Program-made: the position numbers and the translations under genes
Source: Manihot esculenta
Taxonomy: Eukaryota; Streptophyta; Magnoliopsida; Malpighiales; Euphorbiaceae
Assembly (NCBI RefSeq): GCF_001659605.2
Contig: NC_035161.2
Coordinates: forward strand, 30,985,691-31,049,690
Reading direction: 5' to 3'
DNA: 64,000 nucleotides
Notes under the pieces: generated by a model
Told to the model about the DNA's origin: nothing
What the model saw: the letters and a program-made list of their open reading frames with translations, nothing else
The model's database searches: none
Shown here: positions 1-11,465 of the stretch, one piece after another
Layout: every line of letters begins with the position of its first letter
Position numbering within the stretch: the stretch's first letter is position 1

Positions 1-403
1 GTTAATAATAATGAAACTTTTTACTTATCAATTTTTCGAATGCGCATTTACTAATTAATTGCGTAAACAGTAATACATTTTCCTAATTAATTCATATAAT
101 CTTATTAAATTTGAAGTTATTTTAATTATAAAATAATAAATTTTATATTTTTTATTCATTTTTATCATGAGAATCAATCAATCGCAAAAAAGTTAATCAT
201 AAATTACCCATAAATAATCATATGTTAAATATGATTACATCCATAGCTTTACAATCCACCAGACAGTTACTAAAGAATCGTAGCTGTGACAAAGAAAACC
301 TCTCATAACAACAAAACCAATTAAAGAATCCAAAAGAAAGATTTAAAAAATAAAAATAATTATAATTTGACCCCATCTCTCGCGAATTACCATGGATTCC
401 AAA
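1..403. other. AT-rich 3' flank, no gene seen
   Basis: This stretch lies downstream of the minus-strand gene that ends at 404 and should include its 3' untranslated region and polyadenylation site. I see no open frame, RNA gene or repeat of note in it. Confidence 0.5.
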
Positions 404-1018
404 TCAAAATGACCTGTAACCCAACACAGTCTTGCCAGTTCCTCTGCTAGCTCTTCCTCCCCTGTTTTCGCTACTTATTGCAGTAGCTGCTGCAGCCACT
501 GATAATCCTTTCAATTCTTCGACACTTGCATAGCTCTTCCTCGCCATTAGTCCGCCATTTCCATTCCTTTTCTCTCCACCACTCGACTTACTTCCTCTGA
601 AATTCGACAAAATCCGATTTGCCTTGGACCATTTCTTCGACGGAGGTGTCAACTCTGGCGGCGGTTTTCTATTCTCTTTTCTAAACTCACAGGAGAAATC
701 AGGCACTGATTGAGCCAAAATAGTGGACTCTTTTCTTGAACTAGTCAAATTGGCTTGAAATTTCACTTGTTTCTTTGCTGGGGTTTGTTTGAATTCACTA
801 TCGTCCCGTTCTTGTTGCATTAAGGTCTTCATTCTCAGCTTTGATTCTCGTAGCTCTGCATATGCTCTGTATCTTGGTCCTCTCTCCATGATGTAGCTAT
901 CTGTGGTGAGCTTCAGAGGGACAGGTTGGTGAGAGTCTAAGGAGTTGTGAGAAAGGATCAGTGACATGGGGTCGAGCAAATGGAAGAGAGAAGGGATAGC
1001 AGAATTCTCTTCTACCAT
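404..1018 (-). CDS. small conserved plant protein of unknown function (At5g16110/At3g02555-like)
   Basis: A single uninterrupted frame of 204 residues starts with ATG at 1018 and ends with TGA at 404. The centre (about residues 44-66) has a basic, helical block around MERGPRYRAYAELRESKLRMK. This is followed by a Ser/Lys-rich, probably disordered stretch, a second basic patch near PPSKKWSKANRILSNFRGSK, and the C-terminal tail KTVLGYRSF. There is no signal peptide and no membrane segment. From memory it resembles small Arabidopsis proteins of unknown function such as At5g16110 and At3g02555, and nuclear location is plausible from the basic patches. The biochemical role is unknown. The sequence shows no break, and composition is more GC-rich than the flanks, as expected of an exon. 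Confidence 0.75.
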   Translation of the reverse strand: MVEENSAIPSLFHLLDPMSLILSHNSLDSHQPVPLKLTTDSYIMERGPRYRAYAELRESKLRMKTLMQQERDDSEFKQTPAKKQVKFQANLTSSRKESTILAQSVPDFSCEFRKENRKPPPELTPPSKKWSKANRILSNFRGSKSSGGEKRNGNGGLMARKSYASVEELKGLSVAAAATAISSENRGGRASRGTGKTVLGYRSF

Positions 1019-1728
1019 GGCAGAATTCTTGGTTCTCTGTTTTCTCAGTTCCTTATTAATCCTTTTTGCAGTTGATTTTACAACGGTATATTAAAAAGGA
1101 AGTCGAGGAGGAGAGAAAATCCACCCTTTTTCTTATTCTTCCCATGAACTTCAACGTTGTTGTGGAGATGGGTCCCTTTTAAAAGCAGGAAAATGATTTT
1201 AATCACATTGGATTCTGTATATAATTGGAGTTTGTTGATGGGATCAATAACAATCTGACCTAACTGGATCTAAAATGGAATAGGGAGGAGAGTTGAGAGT
1301 GAAGGCATAATTTGCTTCTCTTACTAAAAAGGGCTTTATTGTTGGAGTCTTTGAGAAAACAGATGTTGCCCAAGCGGCCTTTTGAAGGCTTGACATATGG
1401 CAGGCCAAGTCTGCACTATGCGACTATTGCCGTTGATCATAATCTTAAATATTGCCACGTTCATCAAAAGACAATTTAAACTAATTATAGTATGCATTTT
1501 GTTTTTCCATTTGCTTTTATTTAGTAAGCAACATTTGTTTTCGCTGGAACTTCTGAAATTAATAAATTATGATAGCTGTAGAAGACGACAATATCCTAGG
1601 ATGTCATAAACGTTATATCGGGAAGCATTTACATATGTCAGTTACTGCAAGGACAAGAACCTTCTATTTCTAGGTTATAAAAAAATGATCCTAACTCAAC
1701 TTACATGATTGTTTCTGCAACTGCTACA
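1019..1728. other. intergenic: promoter side of the small protein gene and 3' flank of CRS2
   Basis: This is the upstream region of the gene starting at 1018 and the downstream region of the CRS2-type gene. A 70-codon frame at 1397-1609 (+) is hydrophobic and AT-driven, with no family resemblance, so I do not call it. No clear promoter element could be fixed. Confidence 0.4.
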
Positions 1729-1893
1729 CGATTCTAACACTGTGATACTTGTAATTTTTGCTCCAGATTAAAATTGGTGATACTTTGGTCAAATCCATTC
1801 AGCACCCAGTTGGATTCAGACCTTGTGAAACTTGTATTTTTGACCCAGATTAAATCTGGTGATACTTTGGTTGAATCCATTAAGCACCAGGTT
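1729..1893 (-). repeat. 83-bp tandem duplication of the last coding exon of CRS2
   Basis: Two head-to-tail copies of about 83 bp are visible. The inner copy (1812-1893) is the end of the CRS2 reading frame, including its TGA. The outer copy (1729-1811) lies directly downstream and still reads, on the minus strand, like NGFDQSITNFNLEQK beside NGFNQSITRFNLGQK in the gene. The outer copy lies beyond the stop codon, so it belongs to the 3' untranslated region or flank. Confidence 0.8.
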
Positions 1894-4800
1894 CCTCACA
1901 GCCTCAATCCCTTGTTTTAATGCTGCATCAATCTGTTCAGTAGCAGTAACAGCCGCAAATTTTAAGCAACAACTCATATATAACGGCATTTTTTAAAAAA
2001 TAATTGCTTTGAAAAATGTTCATGAAATAGTATGCCTAAAAGATTCTCAATGTTTTAAACTCGGCCATAGATAAAAGGTGAAAACAATTTATCATGAAGT
2101 TTTTTACATACTTGTTCTCTCTCTGTTGAACTGAACTTCTGTAGAAGGAAAGCTTTCATGTCCATAGTGCCAGGAGGATTTCCAATACCTTCAAGAAAGG
2201 AAATGTCAATATTTCACGGCAAAGTTAAGTAACACTCTTCAAGTAGAAAATGTCAAACACAAGGAATAAATGAAATAACCAACCTATACACATTCGAGGA
2301 AATCCACGACAATCATCCAAATGGTTGATCACATTCTTCACTCTGTAGCAAGATATCCGAAGTTAAACTTCAATTTGTCATCTCATTTGCAAAAGGCAAC
2401 TTACTATCATATCCATGAGGTTTGACTTAACTAATTAAAGTTTCCTTATAGTTTTAGAAATACATTAAAATACTCTTACATTTATTTTTATTCCGTTAAC
2501 TAAAAATAACATCCGTAAATTTCAACCCATTTTTTCCATTACTTTATTAGTCAAAACAAGACAATAATATTTTTATACCAAATATACCCTTTTTATATCA
2601 AATAAAACTCACTTCTCACCACTCACCAGTCACCCCTCCATTCTCTCATCTCTTCACCAACTGTTTCCCATTAGGACGCACCAAGGATAACCTCCTCAAT
2701 CCACAAAAACGCAATATTTTACCTTTCTTTCAATACACCGTACGTTTCTCTAACGATTAAGAAGTAACCATAAAATTGAGCTCCCAATCCAAAGAGAAAG
2801 AGAAAAACATGTAAAATGACTTGTGGGTATTCCTAAAAAGAGTCTCATTTGATAGAAAGCAAGAGGAGATGAGAGAGAGAGCGAGAAGCAGAAGGGGAAG
2901 AAGATGGAAGAAATGAGTTGTTCAATGTCATGAGAGAGAGAAAGGGGAAAGAAGCGGAGAGAAGAGAAAACAAGAATTACTACGGAGAGACTCCAGAGAG
3001 AGTGTATTTAGACAGGACAAGCACGTGGGGACAATGCTGGTTTTATTTGATATGGGTTTGAGAAGAGATGAGAGAGAATGGAGAGGCGGGTGGTGAGTGG
3101 TGATTTGATACAAACCCTTTCACATTGAAAGAAGCTTTTAAATTGAATTTGCCTAATGATTGCACTCTGCAACTGCTTCGAGAAACCCTTTCACATGCCC
3201 TTGCAGAGTGTAATCGTTAGGCAAATCCAATTTAAAAGTTTATTTGATTTGCAAAGATCTCAGTTGGAGCTTCATGGTGGAAACAAAAATTGGATAGAGC
3301 AAAAAAGTTCATTTTAGGGCAAATATAAATGAGGTCTTTTCTACTTGAACTAACAGAAGAAATAGTTTTAATTTGATGGAAGTCCTTTTCAGTTGACAAA
3401 CAAAATATAGGGCATTTTAACGTAATTATAAAACTACAATGGCATTTTAATTAGTTAGATCATAATATAGGAGCACAAGGGTAATTATCCCAAAATATTT
3501 TTGTCTTGCTCTGACTAATAAAGTAACGGAAAAAATGAATTGAAACTGATGGATGTCCTTCCCAATTAAGGGAATAAAAATATAAAGGCATTTTAATATA
3601 TTTCTAAAACTATAAGGGCCTATTTAATTAGTTAGATTAAACCTTATGGATACGGTAGTAATTTGCCCTTTTCAAAAGTAGTAGTAATAGTAGGAAGTTT
3701 TTTGCATGAGAAGACAATAAATTTATTAAATCTCCTAAGGATGCACCTACATGAAGATATCATCATCAATTTATTAAAGAAGTTGCCCTGGAATTTGACT
3801 AAATATAGCAAGGAAAGAACAGGTGGATTTAGAAAATCCGACCCCTGCATTAAAAGAAATCGCAGAGTAAAATTATTGTGGTAACTCTCAACAACGGAGA
3901 TGAACTAGTTTATTTGCTTTTCCCAAGATTTGAGATGCAAGGATTCACGCTGTGATAGATGTAGGGCCACAGTCACATAAAGAAGTTGTCTTTTCCAAAT
4001 GGTCAAATGATAAAGCAAGCTCAACCAAGTTGACAAAATAAGGTGGATCAAATTAGGGTAAATCTTCCTGTAGCCTATAGAGTATGTAATCACACAAAGT
4101 ATGTCTATCATTTTAATTGACATGGAGAAATGAAACACTGTTTCTTGAAAATTTACCATTTAACCATCACCTCCGTGAAAACATTCAAGCGATAAATGAG
4201 ATTGGATTGAAAAACATACCCATTATGATGGCCATGTCCTCCTTTCGGCTGAATCCTCACAACACCATTAGGTAGGCTCATCTCATCATAGATCTACGTG
4301 TTCAAATCTCAGAAATGTAAGGTCAATATGTTCCAAATACTCAATATTATAAACACAATCAAGTTTCTTTACAATATTGTACAGTGTGATAATGCATACC
4401 AATAAAATATGACGCAAAGGCACTTGATAATGAGCAGCCAGTGGTCCAACCTTAACAATGAGAAAAGAGAAGAAAAGGTTAATATTCTGGCATATGTCCT
4501 TTGGTTTACTAATATTCTGGCATATGCCATTTGGTTTGAGATTATAACAAATGCCTCTTAGATTTGAATAACTATGATGCATACACTTCTCCACAATGCA
4601 AGAAGGATGAATGGAGTACTTAAAATTGTCTTCACTGTTTAGAGTTGAGGTTGGAATGCCAAAAAAAAGCTCTTTTTTATGGGACTCTTTTATCTCATAT
4701 TCTGAGAATCTATCCAAACAATAAAAGAAACAGATTTTTTTTTCTTTATTTTTTCTTCATTTCTCCTATTCGGTTTTTTTCATTTCTCCTAAGCAATTAA

Positions 4801-6335
4801 GGATCCAGACAAAAGCTTGGTGCATCAAAATTTCTGTCTTATTTCCCATGTTATCTTGAGTTGTTCAAGCACATACACTTTCATCCAGTAACACAGATAA
4901 ACAAGATTAAAACAAAATCTCTTTGGCTGCTAGTTATAAGAAAGACAACAAATCAATCAAAACAATGAACAATTACAAGCAAATAAGAACCATTGCTGGA
5001 GTTCAACTGAGGAAACCAAATGCTTCTGCATGCCACATAGCGATTGAACAGCCTGATTGTGCATCACATAGTTGAAGATATATATCATACAAAGCCCACA
5101 ATACAAATTGGGAGAAGTTAGCCAACCTTTACGGATACTAAGACGGTATGTTGCTTGGCCACTTTTAATTTTTTTATTAAAAAGTATACTTTTTCAATTC
5201 ATAAGTCAATTTAAAATTTACTTTCAAAGAAGTTAAATGTTCAATTAACAGGTGCTCACAGGTAACTTAATCTCTCAAAATGACCAAAAAGAAAATGTGA
5301 TATGTTTAAGTAGTCAAGAGTTTATTAAATCGAGAGTAGTATTTGTACTTTTAGAAAACATTTAGGATAATGTAACTAATGAGTAATTTTAAAATAAGTA
5401 CATAATCATAAGTAAGAGCATGTCAATTATGCTTTAAGATTTTTTTTTTAACTTACAAGCCAAACTGAAACACTATTCTAAATATAAGAAGATTTGACTG
5501 AATATAAGCCAAACGAAACACCCTGTAAAATCCAAAAGGTTAATGCTATAAATCATATGGATTGCTACCTTCTTCTATATCAGTTTCATTTGTAATAAAG
5601 GATGTTATACTTTTGCATGATATCCAGATCATAATGTATCTGGTTATTTTCCAAAGGATATCCAATTCGTAATGTATCCTGTCATTTTCCAAAGGATATC
5701 TATGTTCCATCACCACTAAAACTAAGATATACATGTCAAGCAGTTAAAACCTATGGAACTTGTAATGACAAAGTCAAATCAAACTGTAAAACAATAGATA
5801 GAACTAACCGACTCCCCACTAAAGTTCATGTATGCCTGAGGTTTTGCCAAAATAATTGGAACCTCTTTGATGCAACCTGTACTGATTGCACAAAGAATCA
5901 AAATAAAAGATAAGTAAAGCATAAAAAAAAACAGAAAGCAGAAAAAATTATTCAATTTAACAACCTATTCCAATCAATGCCTTTGATTGAATTGTGTCCA
6001 TCATAACACCTTCTGCTTGAGCAATTTGATCAACCATTTCAAAACCAATCTGACATGAGAATATTCCCAAATCATTAATGCAGAAAAGGAAAAAAAAAAA
6101 AAACAGAAACTTGATACATGCATTTAATTACATTGTGCCTGGTGCCACAGTACTTATTTCCAGGGTTTCCCAGTCCAACAATTAGCCAAGGTGTATACTC
6201 TACTTTAACTCCATTGCTGTTATCTGGTAATGAAGCACGAACGGACAACCTAGTGGAAACTAAATGCCTTTGCTGAAAGAGAGAATTTCTTGGACAGGAA
6301 ATGCAAGGGTTAGCGGTAGAGACTGTATGCAACAT
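1816..6335 (-). CDS. CRS2: CRS2-type chloroplast group II intron splicing factor, peptidyl-tRNA hydrolase fold
   Basis: Eight exons join in frame on the minus strand: 6335-6132, 6049-5965, 5876-5809, 4450-4400, 4293-4220, 2342-2284, 2188-2112, 1932-1816. All introns are GT-AG, giving 244 residues, close to the usual CRS2 length. Residues 1-46 look like a chloroplast transit peptide. The peptidyl-tRNA hydrolase domain follows, with GLGNPGNKY and TRHN (about 54-68), AKPQAYMNFSGES (about 107-119), YDEMSLPNG and the C-terminal FNLGQKYKFHKV. The Asn, His, Asn and Asp positions of the bacterial active site are retained. In maize, CRS2 pairs with CAF1 or CAF2 to splice subgroup IIB introns, and it has little hydrolase activity. 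I prefer CRS2 to a housekeeping hydrolase because of the GIGNPPGTMDMKAFLLQKFS block, but a plain plastid enzyme remains possible. I chose the ATG at 6335 because a splice acceptor (tgtgcag) lies only 6 bp before it, so an upstream leader exon is likely. Confidence 0.9.
2395..3668. mobile_element. foldback Mutator-like non-autonomous element inside CRS2 intron 5
   Basis: The two ends are inverted repeats of about 190 bp (2395-2590 and 3480-3668) at roughly 80% identity. The left end starts ggcaacttactatc and the right end finishes gtagtaatttgccc. The flanks tttgcaaaa (2386-2394) and ttttcaaaa (3669-3677) match at 8 of 9 bases, as expected of a 9-bp Mutator-type target duplication. Further inverted arms lie inside (about 2600-2680 against 3035-3110). 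A second right-end-like copy sits at about 3300-3490, so the element is layered. No transposase frame is present. Confidence 0.75.
3132..3241. repeat. near-perfect 44-bp inverted repeat (hairpin)
   Basis: Arms 3132-3175 and 3198-3241 pair almost completely around a loop of about 22 nt. The few differences are mainly transitions, which allow G-U pairing in RNA. The core of each arm reads tttgcctaa followed by cactctgcaa. It lies within the foldback element in the CRS2 intron. Confidence 0.75.
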
Positions 6336-6905
6336 TGACCTGCACACAAAATGAGCAACATTTCGTTAGCGGAGTATAAACAGGATAAGTTAATAGCCAT
6401 TTGATTATTGTGCACTATCCAAATGATGAGAAACAGCTACCAAAAACCAACCAAATCGAGTTTAAATTCATAATCAGAGAATTTGAGAACTAAATTAACA
6501 GAATTAAGAAAGAATTCCTGCAATTGAAACGCTAAGATATAAACAAATGGTGCGCTTTTCCTTAAAAACAAAAAATAGAACAAACAATAAAAGAAAAACA
6601 GCAGAAACTCCATTTCAGATAAGCTAAGAAGCGGCCACGAACATGCATAATCAGTTCAAAATACAGTAAGTTCAAAGGACAGAAAAAGGCAACCAACCCA
6701 GATGTGAAACTCCAAAGGCTCGATAAAAGAGGAGAAGAATGGACTTATTCTGAGTTTGGTATACTTCAATTCGCAGAAGAAACGCAGAGGAAGCGAGCAG
6801 CAAGCAGTGAGCAGTGAGGCAGAGTTGGTAAGCAAGCAGCCTTCTTTGGACTTGGAAACGGATATAATGGGGGGAAGAAGAAGAATCGAAGATAAATTTT
6901 GCACA
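6336..6905 (-). other. CRS2 leader intron and probable 5' untranslated exon
   Basis: On the minus strand a pyrimidine-rich acceptor ends at about 6341, so the first coding exon seems to follow a leader intron. A GC-richer tract at about 6700-6890 is the best candidate for the noncoding first exon, with a possible donor ctgg/gttggt near 6700. The boundaries are inferred, because no transcript data are available. Short frames here in both directions have no family resemblance. Confidence 0.4.
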
Positions 6906-8049
6906 TTTGGAATTGGGCTGTATGTCTGGGCCAGTTCTGTACATGCTCGGACCTATAGAATCAAAGATTTGGAGTCTTTTTCTTTTTTTACCATTCAAAA
7001 AGCCGCATTATCAAGGCGCAAGGGGCAAAATACAAAGAGGCTCATACAGACAGCCAATGACCTAAAAACAAACAAACCAGTTAAAAATCGGAATCAACAC
7101 ACACCGATCCAAATTAAGAGTGTTTATAGATTGATTCAATTCATAAAATCTAACTAATTTAATTCAATTTAAATTAATAAACTTGATTAAATGATTATAT
7201 TGGATTAATTTAAATATTTTATTTAAATTTTTTGTTAATTTAGTTAGTTAACTAATAAATAACTATTTTATATTCAATTACCTATTCTAAATTTTAACTT
7301 TATCTTCTCTTCTGAATTTTTGCGTTTATTTTAAATATAGTATTAATTATATTTTTTTATCTCTATTATTATTAGAAATATAATATCTAATTATTTTATT
7401 CTTACTTTTTAATTTTTAAAAAATTAAAAATTAGCCATATTTTTATACCTGCAAAATATTTTACAGATACATTACTTTATTTTTTTACAATTATTTTAGG
7501 TGCAATAATTTTTTAATTTTTATAAAATTAAAATTAATTATATTTATGAAAAAAAATTAAATTAATATGTATAAATTATTTTAATTTTTAATTTGTGTAA
7601 AATTTAAAAGTAGTCACATTTTTAAAAAAGAGTTAAAACAATGTCTAAAATATATTTTATTTTTTAATTTTTATAAAATTAAATTTCTAAAAATAATTCA
7701 AATAATATGTAAAAATTATTTTAATTTTTTAAATTTCTAAAAAATTAAAATCAAAATTTTTATTTTAAAATTAAGCTTTTTTAATTCAAAATATTTGAAA
7801 ATGTATAATTTATAAAATTAATTAAATATTTTTTGTTTCATTATTATTTGAAATTTAATATCTAAATTTAATTTTTTATTTTTATTTAATTATTTTTATG
7901 ATATTTTCTAATTTATATTTTTCAATTATACTTTTATTATATTAGTAAATTTACAGTTGAAATCTTAATATTTTTCATTATATTTTATCATTAGTATACC
8001 ATTAATTAGTTAATTAATTTTAATAGTTGATAGGTGTGAAAGTACTAAT
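6906..8049. other. AT-rich intergenic region upstream of CRS2
   Basis: The first 250 bp should hold the CRS2 promoter. From 7140 to 8040 the sequence is almost only A and T, with many short poly-A and poly-T runs. No gene or defined repeat could be recognised. Confidence 0.4.
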
Positions 8050-8760
8050 TAAACACTCCTAACCCAAATCATCAATCAATATGCACACCGACACAAAAAT
8101 ATTGCCTGCAATATTGATCCATTGTCAATTCACAGCAGTACAGCTCACAGCAGATCACGTTAAAGACAGACCATCGACGGCATCACAGAAAACTAAAGGA
8201 CACATAAAAAAACAAGAAAATAAACATGCAAACACAAACACCAACAGTCATCGCTGGAAAAATCTTTGGCTTGGCAGAACCAAGAGAAACAACAACCAAC
8301 GATAGAAGCCACCCACCAACAACCAACAAAAAAGCGACAGGAAAAGCCATACAATCCAAAGAAACCCTTAGCAAGAAAGAAGCAAACGCATAAGCCATCA
8401 GCTAAGGGGAGGATGCGACAGAGCTCACACGAGAGCGTTGGTCAATGGGCGTGGCAGTGCGGTCTCGAGATGCCTACGTCGCCTAATTAAAGAAACAGAT
8501 CCAGACAACACCCTCCATTTGAATCAACAAAGGACTTGCAAAACATAAAATAAACATGCAAACAGGGATGATAATACCAGAGAACCATCAAAGCAAAGCC
8601 GACCAAACTGGAAACCTCACAGTAACCGACACGAAAGCATAAATCCAAAACCACAAAAGCAGTACCCTACCGATGACCACTTCAACTTCTTTATTGTTGT
8701 CTTATTCTTTCATACATTTATCTAGTCCCTTAGCTGTAACAATAATGGTAACGTCTTTGT
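8050..8760. other. GC-richer segment of unknown origin, probably an old retroelement piece
   Basis: Composition changes sharply from the AT-rich flank. Several short overlapping frames occur on both strands (for example 8081-8305 and 8266-8490 on plus, 8183-8398 on minus), but none shows a recognisable domain. The minus-strand reading has the T- and G-rich style of plant LINE 3' regions. I saw neither poly(A) nor a target duplication, so this stays unassigned. Confidence 0.3.
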
Positions 8761-8774
8761 TGCTCTCCTATACC

Positions 8775-9869
8775 TAGGATGGCATGCGGGCGGATTTTCA
8801 TGGGAATTTAATCCGCTTAAATCCTAATAGGACGGATTTGGATTTTTACAAAATCAATTTGGGTGGATTTGGGTTTGAAAAATTTTACCCGTCTCGGATT
8901 TGAATAGTGTTCGGAATTAGATGATCTGATACTGTTACCCGAATCCGATTAGCTATACTAACAAAACTAACCATAATTCTTAATTATTTTTTTCATTTTA
9001 CTCTGCTTTCCTCTTCCATCGGCGCTTCTCTCCCTCTTTTCCCTAATCGATGCCTCTCCCCCACTTCACTTCACTTACGACTGCTGACAGCCCAATCGGC
9101 ACCGGCAACGTCTCCTTTCTCTCCCCAGTCAACGATAAATTTTTCTCTCCCCAGATAAATCTTCTCTCTTCACAGTCAGCAATATCTACTTTTCTCTCTC
9201 CAGCAGTAGCGACATCTCCGACTTCCCAGTTGGAGACAACTCTTCCCTCTCCCGGGTCAATATCGGCGATATCTCCTTCTCTCTCCCCAGTCGGTGACAT
9301 CTACTCTCTTCTCTACCCCACTTCACTGACGCTAGAGACAACCCTTCCTCTCCTCAATCGGCGTCGGCGACATCTCCTTTGACTGGAACTCTCTTCAGAT
9401 TTACAATCAAATTTTTTGATAATCAAGATCTTTTATGTGCATGTTCTTAAAGAAATTTTAGTTGATGTTAAAGATTTTTAGAATTTATAGACTATTAATC
9501 TGATTATTTAGATACCGTTAAAAAATCTAATTATTTACTATTTGATTAATGTAATACTGTTGATTTTTAACATTTATAGTCAATTAATCTGATTATCTGA
9601 TTATAAATCATTATTTGCTGGGTTGCTGAGTTAAACATTTTTCCTTCTACTGCTTTTGCTGGGTTGTGCAGAATTTATTTGATAGTTTTTGTCATTGAAT
9701 TGAATTAAAAAAATCGGATTCGGGTATTGTGCGGGGTATTGTTAAATGTGTTTGGGACGGGTTCGTATAGTAGAATAAAAATATTAAACGGGTTTGAGAC
9801 GGATTCAGAAATTATATATATAATTGGGTACTCTAAATTTTGTGGGTACCCTATCCGTTTACATCCCTA
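8775..9869. mobile_element. hAT-like non-autonomous element
   Basis: The left end reads taggatggcatgcgggcgg. The right end, in reverse complement, reads tagggatgtaaacggatagg. This is the TAGGG(A/T)GTAAACGGG type of terminus common in plant hAT-like elements. Subterminal regions are rich in motifs such as ggatttgggt, gacggattc and aacgggtt. No transposase frame is present, and no 8-bp target duplication could be confirmed. The interior holds a CT-rich minisatellite. Confidence 0.6.
9040..9385. repeat. degenerate CT-rich minisatellite inside the hAT-like element
   Basis: Variants of tctcctttctctccccagtc and cggcgacatctcc recur with irregular spacing of roughly 25-60 bp. Because stop codons are rare in this composition, both strands stay open (9050-9382 plus, 9043-9300 minus). 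I do not consider these frames genes. Confidence 0.6.
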
Positions 9870-9920
9870 TTTGAATCTTTTTTATTTTTGCGCAAAAAAT
9901 ATAAATTTATTTAATATTTT

Positions 9921-10830
9921 TTAGAGTAAATTACAATTTAATTCCTGAATTTTAGTATAATTAATGGATTGATCTTTATATTTTAAACACTTAAATCTCT
10001 CTATAATCAATCCGCCCAAATTAGAGGTCCCTTGTTCATTTTTTCCATTAAAAGTGTGAAAATATCTTTATTATCCTTTTTAAATAGATAAACTACACTT
10101 GAGTCCTTAAGTCCTTAAATTTTAACATAATTAATATATCAGTACCCATATTTTTAAAATCATACACTTAAATCCCTTTATAATCGATTTATCCTCATCT
10201 TTTATAATTTAAATATTTTTATTTTTTATTTTTTATTTAAAAGAACACTTAAGTTTCCATTCACTTTTGTCTATAATATCTTATTTGACTAATTTTTAAT
10301 ACTTTTTATTTTTCAAATTTTATTCATTAAAATATTTCAATACTTATAATTTCAAAATTTTCATAAAATATTCATAATTTCAGCTATTTTTAAGCGGTAC
10401 CAAGTAACATTTAATTAAATGGGTTGTAAACTTTTATAAAGAGTATTTTAGGAAGAAGTTTGACCATTTACTAGTTTTAAAACATGTGTTTATAATGAAC
10501 GGAATAACTGTAATTTTAGACGGATTAAATATAGAGAAATTTAATAATTTAATTTTTTTTAAAAAGAACTAATATATCAATTACGCTAAAATTTAAAATA
10601 AAAAATATAGTTTACACAATATAAAATTCTTATCCATATTGAAAAGGATTTAAGTGTACACGGGGTATTTAGGTATTTGAAATATTTATTGACTAATGGA
10701 ATTACAGATGAAATAACCTCCAATTTGGACCGATTAATTATATAGAAATTTAATTATTTAATTTTAAAAATATTGAGATCGATTCATTAATTACGTTAAA
10801 ATTTAAAGACTAAAATATAATTTATTCTAA
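9921..10830. mobile_element. layered inverted-repeat element (MITE/MULE type)
   Basis: Outer inverted repeats of about 100 bp pair 9921-10020 with 10730-10830. Both contain the reading ctttaaattttaacgtaattaa or close variants. A second, inner pair (about 10080-10200 and 10510-10620) has the same family sequence, so one copy seems to sit within another. There is no coding capacity. Confidence 0.6.
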
Positions 10831-11465
10831 TTTTTTTATTAAATCCGAAACATAAATTAGTATTAGTATAATACTACATAAATAATTCATCTATCTCCTT
10901 CACCATTTAGATGATTATAATTTAAGTTTTATATAACAAGTTTTTGAATAGAAATAATAAACTCTTTTGCTGAAAGTAACTGGACGCTGTTATCGAGTTT
11001 TTTTCTCCTCCAAGTGAAGAGGTTAAATGAAGAACTTTAGGTTGCAGAAGAATCAAATTACTGGAGATTGGGTTTCTGCTGAACCCTTTTTTGGAATTCA
11101 AACTCTAATTTTTATAATCTTCAAATAGTATTTGATCAAATATCATTATATTTGTCTCATAATTTACAAAAACTAATTCACTGAAGACATGATTGTCTCT
11201 TTTAATAATATTTTTTTTAAAAAAAAAATTAAAATTAAATGCTCACCTTTCTGAGATAATTCCAGTATTAATGGGATAAAGCTTGTTGTCTATATTTTTC
11301 ATAGTTTAAGGAGAGGAATATATTTGCATTTATTAGATTGCTAAAGGAGAATATTTGAGGATAAAATTTATTATATTAGAAAATTTGTAAAATGTACATG
11401 CCGCACAACAACAGGAGAGTCAAGCTGTACTTAATCAAAGCCCAAATCAAGAAAGGTGCAGCTGA
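10831..11465. other. intergenic, 3' flank of the zinc finger gene
   Basis: AT-rich sequence without a recognisable gene. The 3' untranslated region of the minus-strand zinc finger gene should lie at its right end. Confidence 0.4.

Noticed and set aside
4286..4717. 143-codon frame on minus near CRS2
   Set aside because: It is exon 4 of CRS2 (4400-4450) read through both introns; the splice sites and protein family show the real structure.
6336..6347. Longer CRS2 N terminus starting at 6347
   Set aside because: That codon is GTG and lies in an apparent splice acceptor; the ATG at 6335 is preferred.
6756..7157. 133-codon plus frame upstream of CRS2
   Set aside because: It overlaps the antisense leader and promoter of CRS2 and continues into AT-rich DNA with no domain.
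9050..9382. 110-codon Ser/Pro-rich frame
   Set aside because: It is produced by a CT-rich minisatellite without stops, and the opposite strand is also open.
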